Source: an uncultured Paracoccaceae bacterium (GTDB lineage Bacteria; Pseudomonadota; Alphaproteobacteria; Rhodobacterales; Rhodobacteraceae). From it: DNA of 43,197 nt. The stretch is taken from positions 1 to 43,197 of the forward strand of contig CALLAF010000008.1 in NCBI GenBank assembly GCA_938002605.1, in the 5' to 3' direction. The position numbers were made by a program, and so were the translations under genes. Under the pieces are notes generated by a model. The model did not search any database. It was not told where the DNA came from and worked only from the letters and a program-made list of their open reading frames with translations. Shown here piece after piece: positions 25,496-33,136 of the stretch; within the stretch, counting starts at the first letter, position 1, and each line of letters begins with the position of its first letter.

Positions 25496-26748
25496 TAATT
25501 AGGTCCAACAGGCAAACGTATTTGAGATAACTCCTGTTCGAGCTCTTGTGCAATAGCGTCAACAGCAACTTTACGACCGCGTGCACGGTAAAAATCACCG
25601 GGAAGCAAGGCACATGCCCGTACTGAACGTTTGAACGAATCAAAATTTTCTTTGGGCTTCGCGGTACGTGATTGCATAAAATTTGCGATATCCGTCGGCC
25701 GTGTGCCGATGGTAACCAGAGCGTCATGCCGATAGACCGCATCCCCCAGCACCAGAATAGGAACACCATGGTGCAGCGCAGAGAATGCAGAGGTGGAATT
25801 GATCACGATCATACCAGAGGCGTGACGCGTCACCTCTCCGATCGCCCCCGCTCCCAAAGTAATCACCCGCCGCGACAATCCAAATGCACGTGCATATTTC
25901 GCGATGAGGCGGCGCGTTCGGGCCGCATTCCGGTCCAATGGATGAAGCTTAAAAACAACGTTTTGATCTGTCGCGCTTTCGTGCAAGGCCAAAAGTGTCT
26001 CTTTCACCAATTTTTGGTTCGTCCACCCCCGAGCAGAATACCTTATCTGACTGTCTTCAGGCACTTGTAGCGTGACAAGAATGTACTTTCCCTTTAGACG
26101 CGTTTTCAGCTTTTTTAGCTTTGTCAGCTTCTCTTGTTGCGCGCATACCCGCGACGAAAGGTGTTTCAACCAAGACATCGCTAAACGCCAACCCCCTTCG
26201 CGTTTCCGGTGAAACAGGGCCTCTTCGACTGGCGTCGCCTTTAGATCACGTGCAAGGTAATAGATCGCGGCCCAAATACACAGCGCGGATTGGGATGACG
26301 GCATATCCAATGGTTTTGGCAACGTCTCAGGATTGAATTGATCAAGTGTCCAGCGACAAAGTGGTGAGCTATCGTTATTCCCGCCAATCTCGCAGGTGAT
26401 GTAGCCAGAACGCAAATACCCTTCTTCCAGACAAATCACAGGCACGCCAAAAAGCGACGCGACCTGGCGGGCCGTAAAATGTATCGGCCGCATTGCGCCA
26501 AATACGACGATAAAGCTTGGCCTGTTTCGCACCATCTCGGCGCGCAACCAGTCTGCCCATTCATTTTTGTCGCCCCGAAAATAGGTATAGTCACCGCGTG
26601 CGAAGATTTTGTCGCCTGCATTGAAAACCACGCGCTTTACTGCAAACCCACGTGAAGCAAGCCCGCTGTGCAGCTCTTGAAAAAAAGGTCCGACAGGCCC
26701 CTGCAACATAAGAACATTCGGCGCACAAGTATCTAACGGATGAAACAT
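25495..26748 (-). CDS. kpsS: capsule initiating beta-Kdo glycosyltransferase
   Basis: A 417-residue KpsS homologue. Family text includes LQGPVGPFFQELHSGLASRG, DYTYFRGDKNEWADWLR, VVFGAMRPIHFTARQVA and VICLEEGYLRSGYITCE. The catalytic region has VVFKLHPLDR (K-x-HP) and VINSTSAFSALHHGVPILVLG. It adds the first Kdo to the phosphatidylglycerol-type acceptor. As the first gene of the minus-strand kps operon, its upstream region should hold the main capsule promoter. No Kdo-synthesis genes (kpsF/kpsU type) are in the window, so Kdo supply must come from elsewhere. Confidence 0.92.
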   Translation of the reverse strand: MFHPLDTCAPNVLMLQGPVGPFFQELHSGLASRGFAVKRVVFNAGDKIFARGDYTYFRGDKNEWADWLRAEMVRNRPSFIVVFGAMRPIHFTARQVASLFGVPVICLEEGYLRSGYITCEIGGNNDSSPLCRWTLDQFNPETLPKPLDMPSSQSALCIWAAIYYLARDLKATPVEEALFHRKREGGWRLAMSWLKHLSSRVCAQQEKLTKLKKLKTRLKGKYILVTLQVPEDSQIRYSARGWTNQKLVKETLLALHESATDQNVVFKLHPLDRNAARTRRLIAKYARAFGLSRRVITLGAGAIGEVTRHASGMIVINSTSAFSALHHGVPILVLGDAVYRHDALVTIGTRPTDIANFMQSRTAKPKENFDSFKRSVRACALLPGDFYRARGRKVAVDAIAQELEQELSQIRLPVGPN

Positions 26749-27579
26749 AAAGACTTCATCCGCGCATCATCGCGCTCCAAGAAAAAACAGAGTTGCGTCG
26801 TCAATTTTCCAAACCACAGTTAGTATTGATATTTAAAACGCTGGCACGCTTACTAGGCAGCATCGAACATCACAACCAAAAAAAACACCCCATTGCTCCC
26901 TTATTCCCCCCCTGATTGCAACCCCACAGTTGCAACCCCGAATAGAGGCGGTGTGATCGCGCGCAGAACTGAAAAGTAGATAATTGTGACTAGCCTTCTA
27001 CTGATTCTGCTTAATAAATTACTAAAAACGGCCATCAACCACAGTACGATGGCAATACGCTGATACTTCGCTATGCCATACAGCGGTCGGCGACATATCG
27101 CTCAGGGGTTGAAAGACCATCAAAACCGCAGTGACGGCGCTTTCGGAAAAGCCTCCGCATCGTCCTAAATCTTGCACGAAGACTTTCCATCAGCCTACCT
27201 GCAACGCGCCGCCCCGGACTAACCCGCTATCATTGGTTGCGCTACTACTCGCTGCCGCCAGCCCCACCCCGCTCACAATAAAAAGGTCTGTAGGGATAGG
27301 GCTGGATAATTTATTTTGACGAAGCCACTTTGTAAACTATCCGGTATCCGCTCAGCATCCGTTATAGAAAGGCGGGCTGTCCATCTTACGAAAGAACGGC
27401 GGAAACCGGACCTTAGCTGCTGGCATGAAAGAGTAGGTCGATACTCTGAAAGCAGACATTGCCCGCGTTTAACCAAAGGTGGAGCCTAGGCTTCGTGCCA
27501 GACAGCCTGTCGTGTGGCCGTCGGTTCCGCATTCTGAATGTGATTCTTAAATGGCGGGCAAACGAGAACTAAAACTTTG
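26749..27579. other. 831-base coding-poor gap between two polysaccharide loci
   Basis: No open frame here has a convincing family, start site or codon pattern. The first 200 bases should hold the kps promoter on the minus strand. TTGCAACCCC occurs twice in tandem, at 26916-26925 and 26930-26939, so the copies start 14 bases apart; they lie about 170-190 bases upstream of the kpsS start. Bases 27071-27190 (minus) encode a 39-residue Arg-rich reading frame that could be a small gene or chance. The rest looks like degenerated sequence of mixed origin. The gap marks the junction between the capsule operon and the exopolysaccharide locus. Confidence 0.5.
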
Positions 27580-28566
27580 CTAGGAAGCCATATTACATAT
27601 TTTTTTCCAGCTCTTTCGATTTTCTACCGAATGGATTTTGAGCCATGGCTGAAGGGAGCAGTCTGGAACGCCCCCTGCGATTGTCTGAATTTTTGAACGC
27701 CAATTGACCCTAGTGTTGTGATCGACGTATTCTGCGCCCAATTCGGCGTGGTCGATCAGGCCGTCAATGCCGCTGCAAACCAGTTTTCGTCCAGCTGCAA
27801 GCGTTTCAATCGCAACCAGCCCGTAGGCTTCCCAGCGCGATGGCATAAGGACAGCGTCAACTTTTTCGTAGGGAGCTCTCGCATTTGATGCAAAACCCTC
27901 AAAGACGATCCGAGGGTCATCCCCTGCCAGTTGCCGTAAAGCTGCCTCTTCTGGACCTTCACCAAAGATCGAGAGTTTTAGCTCTGGGTTTTCAATCGCG
28001 CGAAACGCCTGAATGATCACATCGAATCCCTTTTGACGATCAAGGCGCCCGATCGCTCCAAAATGTTGGATAGGCCTCTTCGGGCGCGCGATCTTTTCGA
28101 ATGGCGAAAGATCAACATAGGAGCGGATGACCGTCAGCTTCGCGGGCTGGACAAGTTGCATCTTTTGAAGCCAGTTGGCTTGTCCCGTGCTGACGGCAAT
28201 TACTGTGTCAAACAGCCGCAATCCCAACCGCAGCAGCAGATAAAACCGTCCCTCAGATTGCACATTGTGTTGCACAAAACTCTCGGTATAGCTGTGTTCC
28301 ACATGAACGATTTTTGCAGAGGAATGGGCCAGCCGCAGCGCTAAAAGCGCAGGCAACGTGCGCCAACTGATCGAAAGATGCGAGACGATCATGTCCGCTT
28401 TGATCCGCCGCAGCATGATCCGGCCTCGTTTGACTTTCAATATCTGATGATCGGCGTCTTTCGCCAGATCAGGCGAAGTTGTCAGATGATCAAGCACCCG
28501 CATAACTCCGCCAGCAGTAGTGTCATCGATCAGATGCACGACTTTGGGTATTACGTGTCCAATCAT
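27580..28566 (-). CDS. glycosyltransferase family 4
   Basis: About 328 residues with a GT-B fold. The C-terminal nucleotide-sugar domain has FGAIGRLDRQKGFDVIIQAF and IFGEGPEEAALRQL. The retaining E-x7-E motif is in MPSRWEAYGLVAIETLAAG. The N-terminal acceptor domain opens VVHLIDDTTAGGVMRVLDHL. I use the ATG at 28566 because it overlaps the preceding gene stop as ATGA; the longer reading to 28701 lies inside that gene. It is the last gene of the flippase - GT2 - GT2 - GT4 operon. It adds one sugar of the repeat unit in the cytoplasm; donor and linkage are unknown. Confidence 0.9.
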   Translation of the reverse strand: MIGHVIPKVVHLIDDTTAGGVMRVLDHLTTSPDLAKDADHQILKVKRGRIMLRRIKADMIVSHLSISWRTLPALLALRLAHSSAKIVHVEHSYTESFVQHNVQSEGRFYLLLRLGLRLFDTVIAVSTGQANWLQKMQLVQPAKLTVIRSYVDLSPFEKIARPKRPIQHFGAIGRLDRQKGFDVIIQAFRAIENPELKLSIFGEGPEEAALRQLAGDDPRIVFEGFASNARAPYEKVDAVLMPSRWEAYGLVAIETLAAGRKLVCSGIDGLIDHAELGAEYVDHNTRVNWRSKIQTIAGGVPDCSLQPWLKIHSVENRKSWKKICNMAS

Positions 28567-29543
28567 GACCGCACCTGACGCAAAGCGGACAGGCCACGTA
28601 AGGTCTTTGGCCCGATGATCCCCATAGCACCTATTGCCAGCAGCGTTTCCATGGACTTCCGAGGTTCTTCGATAAATGTCCACTTCGATGCCCCAAGCCA
28701 TGCAGCGGCCCAGAATTTCGCCTTATCGACGTCCATGTCACTGATTGCACGTCGACACAGGTAGCGGTGCTGGTAGGCGCGCGCAATCGGCGTGTGTTCT
28801 TCAAAAATACCTGGGGCAAGCGGCGTCAGTTTTTCGATCATCCGCTCCCATGCTGGAAACTGCTTATCGGTTCCGGCGGACAGACCACCTTGGCTTATGC
28901 GGTAGCGGGTCAAAAGGCCCTCTACCCCTTCAAACTGCCACCTGGTTGTAAGTGCTATGCGTAACCAGCACTCGATATCCTCAGATTGCCGAAAGGTTTC
29001 ATCGAAAAACCAATCGCGCATTCTCTCGTGCTTGGGCCGGTATGCGATGTCGTCAAAAACAGCCCGGCGGATCACTGGAGCAGAGCCATTGCCAATTGGG
29101 TTCCGTTTGAGGATATGGGCGGCGGTGATCCCCTTGAGGAGGGGTTTTTGTGCCCGCTTCATAAGTGCGCCATTATCATACATCAGGCGCGACCCCGCAT
29201 AACTAACCCCAACTTTGGGGTTAGCATTAAGATGTGCAACATGTGCAGCCAGCTTTGTTGGCTCCCAAAGATCATCTGCGTCGCAAAATCCGATATAGGT
29301 CCCTTTTGCCTCTGCGATCCCGGTGTTGCGGGCTCCGGCCAAACCCCGATTGGGCTGCTTGACGATGCGCAGGCGAGGATCGTCGCCAAAGCCTTCCGCA
29401 ATAGAAAGCGTATCATCGGATGATCCGTCATCCACCACGATGATCTCAAAATCTGCATAGGTTTGGGCAAAAAGCGCGGTCAACGTGTCGGCCAGCGTCG
29501 CGCTGACGTTGAAACTGGGCACAATGATAGACGCGATTGGCAT
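28563..29543 (-). CDS. glycosyltransferase family 2 (first of two)
   Basis: A 326-residue GT-A enzyme. The nucleotide-binding start is IIVPSFNVSATLADTLTALF, followed by FEIIVVDDGSSDDTLSIA. The metal-binding D-x-D is FCDADDLWEP, and the acceptor-side ED motif is in RQSEDIECWLRIAL. It is a likely inverting transferase acting on the lipid-linked repeat unit. The C-terminal helical region of about 90 residues resembles that of the neighbouring transferase at 29556, suggesting a local duplication followed by divergence. Gap to that gene: 12 bases. Confidence 0.9.
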   Translation of the reverse strand: MPIASIIVPSFNVSATLADTLTALFAQTYADFEIIVVDDGSSDDTLSIAEGFGDDPRLRIVKQPNRGLAGARNTGIAEAKGTYIGFCDADDLWEPTKLAAHVAHLNANPKVGVSYAGSRLMYDNGALMKRAQKPLLKGITAAHILKRNPIGNGSAPVIRRAVFDDIAYRPKHERMRDWFFDETFRQSEDIECWLRIALTTRWQFEGVEGLLTRYRISQGGLSAGTDKQFPAWERMIEKLTPLAPGIFEEHTPIARAYQHRYLCRRAISDMDVDKAKFWAAAWLGASKWTFIEEPRKSMETLLAIGAMGIIGPKTLRGLSALRQVRS

Positions 29544-29555
29544 CGGGGATATCCT

Positions 29556-30479
29556 TTAATCTGTGAAAAACGCGCGTGAGATCTTGCGCGGCAAAGCAAG
29601 ATTGAGCAGCGCAGCCGCCAGTGTCAGAGCACCGCGCCGGGGCGGAGACATGAACCCTTTTGGGCTTTGTAGAAAACCCACGCAGGCATTCTTGGCGGCC
29701 CAGATCCGATTATGCCCTAGCCGCAAGGCACGCCGAGCAAGGTATCTTTTGTGGATCGCCTCGGCTGCGCTCGGAACACAAACACCAAAGCTTTGCGCCG
29801 TGCGGATTGCATGTGCCCGGCCGATTTCCATCGCTGTTAGGTCGGCTGACAAGCCATTTGGGCTGCTACGGTACCACACCTGCAGACTTTGGTGCCCTTG
29901 AATAATACCACCTTGACCGACAATGCGGATCAGCCATTCCAGATCCTCGTTATGCACCACAGCGGGATCAAAGCCGCCAAACGCTGCCCAGCTGCTACTA
30001 CGGATCGTGATATTGGACATCGTGCAGGCCGGGTTTTCCCCCAGCAGGGTCTGAATGCTAAGCGCTTTGCTTGGAACGGTCGAGAAAACCTGCGCCAACT
30101 TGGGATCGTCCTGGAAGAACGCAATCTGTCCGAAAGTGGCATCAACGTTAGATGCGTTGAACACATTTTGTGTTTCGGCCAGTTTATCTATCGCCCAGAG
30201 GTCGTCCGCATCGCAAAAAGCAATGTAAGTGCCGCTAGCAAGATGTGTGGCTCCTAGGTTCCGCGCGGCGCTTGGCCCCTTTCCAACATTATGGGCAAGC
30301 TTAATCCGCCGATCGCGTGCAGCGGCATCCGAAATCAAATTTCGTGTCAGATCGGTAGATCCATCATCCACGCAGATTATCTCCCATTCTTGAAAGGTTT
30401 GCGCACGAATGCTTTCCAAAGTCTGAAGAATGGTTTCCTCCGCATTGAAGCACGGGATCACGATAGAAAAGACAGGCAT
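29556..30479 (-). CDS. glycosyltransferase family 2 (second of two)
   Basis: About 307 residues. Motifs run VFSIVIPCFNAEETILQTLE, then IICVDDGSTDLTRN, then FCDADDLWAIDK as the D-x-D, and HNEDLEWLIRIVG as the catalytic ED. The ATG at 30479 has AAAGGA about 7 bases upstream; a TTG two codons earlier is possible but overlaps the flippase stop. The ends of this protein (RYLARRALRLGHNRIWAAKN) and of the neighbouring GT2 (RYLCRRAISDMDVDKAKFWA) align well, so the two are paralogues. Role: sugar addition to the repeat unit of the exopolysaccharide. Confidence 0.9.
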   Translation of the reverse strand: MPVFSIVIPCFNAEETILQTLESIRAQTFQEWEIICVDDGSTDLTRNLISDAAARDRRIKLAHNVGKGPSAARNLGATHLASGTYIAFCDADDLWAIDKLAETQNVFNASNVDATFGQIAFFQDDPKLAQVFSTVPSKALSIQTLLGENPACTMSNITIRSSSWAAFGGFDPAVVHNEDLEWLIRIVGQGGIIQGHQSLQVWYRSSPNGLSADLTAMEIGRAHAIRTAQSFGVCVPSAAEAIHKRYLARRALRLGHNRIWAAKNACVGFLQSPKGFMSPPRRGALTLAAALLNLALPRKISRAFFTD

Positions 30480-30481
30480 GT

Positions 30482-31711
30482 TCAAATCCTTTGCATGCTA
30501 CGGCCGCGATTGGCCAGGATGACGGGGAATGATGCGATGGGCATCAATATGAAAGATGTGATTGCGTAACCCGTGGCCACGGCCATCAAGCCGAACGGGA
30601 CCAGGCAAATCGTACTCAGCGCCAGCCCAAAGGTGATCCCGACTGTGCCGATGAATTCCACCTGAGGCCGCCCCTCACTGCGCAGCAAGCCCGAGACCGC
30701 TGCCCAAAGGGTGGTCGGAATAGCAACGAGACACAGCACAGAAACGATACCGGACACGTCTTCCCAACCGGCACCGAACAGGACCGGAATATAAATTGGC
30801 GCCAAGGCCGATTGCAGCAAGACGGCGGGGGTAATCAAACCAAGCCCAATAAACATGCTTTGACGCAACGCGATCGCCTTGTCATTTGCCCTGCTAAGAT
30901 GGGGGAACAACACGATTGAGAAAGCTTGCGAGAATGCGTTCGACAGGCTTAGCCCAGCATTGAAGGCCATAAAGTAGAGCCCCAGCGCATCCGCCCCCAT
31001 CATCATCCCAATGATGATCTTATCAGATTGCAGACGGAGTGCCTTGACGATCTCAACTCCCAGCACGGCCCAACCGAAAGTGATGAATGGCATCAGCGGC
31101 GCAAAGCCTGCATCGATCTTACGTTTCCAGGGGTGCAGCCGCCGCATAGCAATAAGCCAAATCGGCGCAGCCAGAAGACGCGGCAAGATCAGTGCGATGG
31201 CACTGGGCCAGACGAAAACCAGAACCACCGAAATCAGATTAGCACCTACAATTTGCGCCCCGGCGATCCCAGCTGTTGCCTTCAATTTTCCGGCACGCAT
31301 TGCCAGCGCCGCCTGGACCAGGCCCGAGGGCATAAATAAATATTCAGCGGCAAGTATGGCGATCAATGCAAACAGCATTGCGCTTCCACCTGATGCAAAG
31401 ATCACAGCGCCAATACCAACCTGCACCAGACATAGCGCCAGACACCAAACCCAAAAGATGCGGTGCGCGGTGGCACATGTTTTCTCTAGGGCGTCATCTG
31501 ATGCTGCGATTATTCTTTGGCCAACGCCGTTCTCGGTGACGGCTTTCAATACATCGCCCGCGGCGAAGGCAGCGGCGGCCAGCCCGATCTCGGTCAGCCC
31601 CAATGTTCGCGCCACCGCGATCACAACCAACAGGCGTGATGCTTTGGCGGCAACCTCAGACGCCCCATAGGCGATCAGGTTTTGCGCAAGTGTGTGAGTG
31701 GTCCAGGGCAT
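30482..31711 (-). CDS. polysaccharide flippase (Wzx/MATE-like oligosaccharide flippase)
   Basis: A 409-residue integral membrane protein with about 10-12 hydrophobic segments. It opens TLAQNLIAYGASEVAAKASRLLVVIAVARTLGLTEIG, the usual N-terminal start of polysaccharide flippases. Later segments include FYFMAFNAGLSLSNAF-like text (GLYFMAFNAGLSLSNAFSQA). It should turn the lipid-linked repeat unit to the periplasmic face for the polymerase encoded at 41013. It is the first gene of the minus-strand operon; the start at 31711 has only a weak ribosome site. Its upstream region carries the 16-bp palindrome shared by the locus, 98 bases from the start. Confidence 0.9.
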   Translation of the reverse strand: MPWTTHTLAQNLIAYGASEVAAKASRLLVVIAVARTLGLTEIGLAAAAFAAGDVLKAVTENGVGQRIIAASDDALEKTCATAHRIFWVWCLALCLVQVGIGAVIFASGGSAMLFALIAILAAEYLFMPSGLVQAALAMRAGKLKATAGIAGAQIVGANLISVVLVFVWPSAIALILPRLLAAPIWLIAMRRLHPWKRKIDAGFAPLMPFITFGWAVLGVEIVKALRLQSDKIIIGMMMGADALGLYFMAFNAGLSLSNAFSQAFSIVLFPHLSRANDKAIALRQSMFIGLGLITPAVLLQSALAPIYIPVLFGAGWEDVSGIVSVLCLVAIPTTLWAAVSGLLRSEGRPQVEFIGTVGITFGLALSTICLVPFGLMAVATGYAITSFILMPIASFPVILANRGRSMQRI

Positions 31712-31809
31712 AGGTCAGGCTTTCATTGCTATGCCTAGTCCCTAGCAAGCCAAGGCGCCTGTCGTCTTGGTCCTGTCCGGCCAGCCGACCGGGGTAAACG
31801 CCCGCGCAC

Positions 31810-31825
31810 CTATCCGTTCGGATAG
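31810..31825. promoter_or_regulatory. palindromic operator candidate, site A
   Basis: CTATCCG-TT-CGGATAG, a perfect inverted repeat with 7-bp arms, sits between the divergent flippase operon and OPX lipoprotein gene. It ends 81 bases before the OPX start (31907) and lies 98 bases from the flippase start (31711), so one site could control both. Identical or near-identical copies are found at 36267-36282, 39466-39481 and 38742-38759. Confidence 0.7.
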
Positions 31826-31856
31826 CTTCGCCTTCAAATTGCGTCATAGACGGTTA

Positions 31857-31879
31857 ACCTGTGATCGTTTAACACAGGT
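31857..31879. promoter_or_regulatory. leader inverted repeat before the OPX gene
   Basis: ACCTGTG (31857-31863) and CACAGGT (31873-31879) are perfectly complementary across a 9-base loop, ending 27 bases before the OPX start. There is no T run, so an operator or a leader hairpin is more likely than a terminator. Confidence 0.4.
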
Positions 31880-31906
31880 AAAGACAGTTTTTAGGTGGGG
31901 TGCAGA

Positions 31907-33133
31907 ATGCGCTTGCGTCCATATTTTTCGACTTTCGCCGCCGCAGCAGTGCTGAGCAGTTGTGCCAGCTATGACGCGCCCGACAATTTAGAGCCCATTG
32001 ATGTCGGCGCTGGATATCAAGCCCAGTACCGCGCCATAGATGTCACACGCAGCAATGCTGAATATCTACGCTCTGCGACGATCAACGCGCACAAATGCCT
32101 TCCACTGCGCGGCGGGATTGAGGCGCAACAAAATGGCGGAAAAGGCGGCGGGCTGGCCGCCCTTGCCCTGAAGGGCGAAAGGCTGACCCGTAACGATTTG
32201 GTTGATATCCGCATCGGCGATGATGAGACATTCAATGGCGATTACGTCGTCTCGCGCGATGGGACGTTAAAGCTGCCATTCCTGAGCCCGATCACGGCAC
32301 AAGGGCGCACCTCGGACGAAATCGAGGATGAGATCGCCCGTCAGTTGTTGGATGATGAGTTCTATACCGACCGTCCCCGCATATCGGTCAGGGTTGCGGA
32401 TTTTGCATCTGTAACCGTCGGTGTTGCCGGTGCGGTATTTGAACCACGGTCGGTCGAAATTGGCGGCGTGCCTGGGGATCAACTGGATAATCGACGGCAA
32501 GATGCGCTTGGTGCATCGACCGAAGGGCGCAATCTGTCAGCGGCCTTGCGCGCCGCCGGTGGCGTGCGGCCTGATGCGGATATTTCCGCCGTCGAGGTGC
32601 GACGCGGAGCCACCAAATACACGTTGGACATGCGCGGCGTGTTTGAGGGGCAAAACGTAGTCGATATCATGCTACTGACCGGCGACGAAATTTCCGTCCC
32701 CAGTCGACAGTGTTTTCAGGAAGATCTGATGCGACCCAGCCCAATCAGCCCTCCCGGCATCAGCCTATTTTTGTCTAACCTAACCCAACCTGCGACCGAT
32801 AATGCCTCTTCCGCTATTGGGCGTAGCGTGCGCGAGGTGCCTTATGGCACCCGGTATTTGCAGGCTGTTGTGGACAGTAATTGCGTTGGCGGGGCGCGCG
32901 GCTCAAGCGCGGATCGTTCATCCGTACTGTTTTCGCGTAACCCCGTGACGGGCGTCTCTGTGGTGATCGAACGCGATATCGAAGATCTTTTGCGGCGCGC
33001 AGACCGCGATGATTTTGACCCGTATCTGCTGCCCGGTGACGCATTGGCCTGTTACGATAGTACAATCACCAATGTCACAGAAATCGGCCGCGTCATCGGC
33101 GTGGTTGGGGCTGCTGCTTTACTTGGCCAATAG
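31907..33133 (+). CDS. exopolysaccharide export lipoprotein (OPX)
   Basis: About 408 residues. The start is ATG at 31907, preceded by AGGTGGGG at 6 bases. The signal MRLRPYFSTFAAAAVLSSC ends in a lipobox with lipidated Cys. The Poly_export domain contains LVDIRIGDDETFNGDYVVSRDGTLKLPFL and GRTSDEIEDEIARQL. Then SLBB-like segments follow, with SVTVGVAGAVFEPRSVEIGG and ADISAVEVRRGATKYTLDM. The C-terminal 120 residues are unlike Wza and carry several Cys. It is the outer-membrane pore for the second polysaccharide. It is convergent with the hybrid kinase, with only 3 bases between the stops. Confidence 0.88.
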   Translation: MRLRPYFSTFAAAAVLSSCASYDAPDNLEPIDVGAGYQAQYRAIDVTRSNAEYLRSATINAHKCLPLRGGIEAQQNGGKGGGLAALALKGERLTRNDLVDIRIGDDETFNGDYVVSRDGTLKLPFLSPITAQGRTSDEIEDEIARQLLDDEFYTDRPRISVRVADFASVTVGVAGAVFEPRSVEIGGVPGDQLDNRRQDALGASTEGRNLSAALRAAGGVRPDADISAVEVRRGATKYTLDMRGVFEGQNVVDIMLLTGDEISVPSRQCFQEDLMRPSPISPPGISLFLSNLTQPATDNASSAIGRSVREVPYGTRYLQAVVDSNCVGGARGSSADRSSVLFSRNPVTGVSVVIERDIEDLLRRADRDDFDPYLLPGDALACYDSTITNVTEIGRVIGVVGAAALLGQ

Positions 33134-33136
33134 GCT

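Noticed and set aside
26880..26940. Tandem repeat near the kps promoter considered as a CRISPR or larger repeat array
   Set aside because: Only two copies of 10 bases exist with a 4-base gap; there is no repeat-spacer pattern, and no cas gene is present in the window.
27131..27319. A 62-codon frame in the gap between the polysaccharide loci
   Set aside because: No ribosome site, no family, and a low-complexity Pro/Ser/Thr/Ala composition; treated as chance.
31011..31670. A 219-codon open frame opposite the flippase gene
   Set aside because: It is antisense to a clear membrane protein gene; its composition (Ala, Thr, Pro, Arg) mirrors the hydrophobic codons on the other strand and it shows no family motif.
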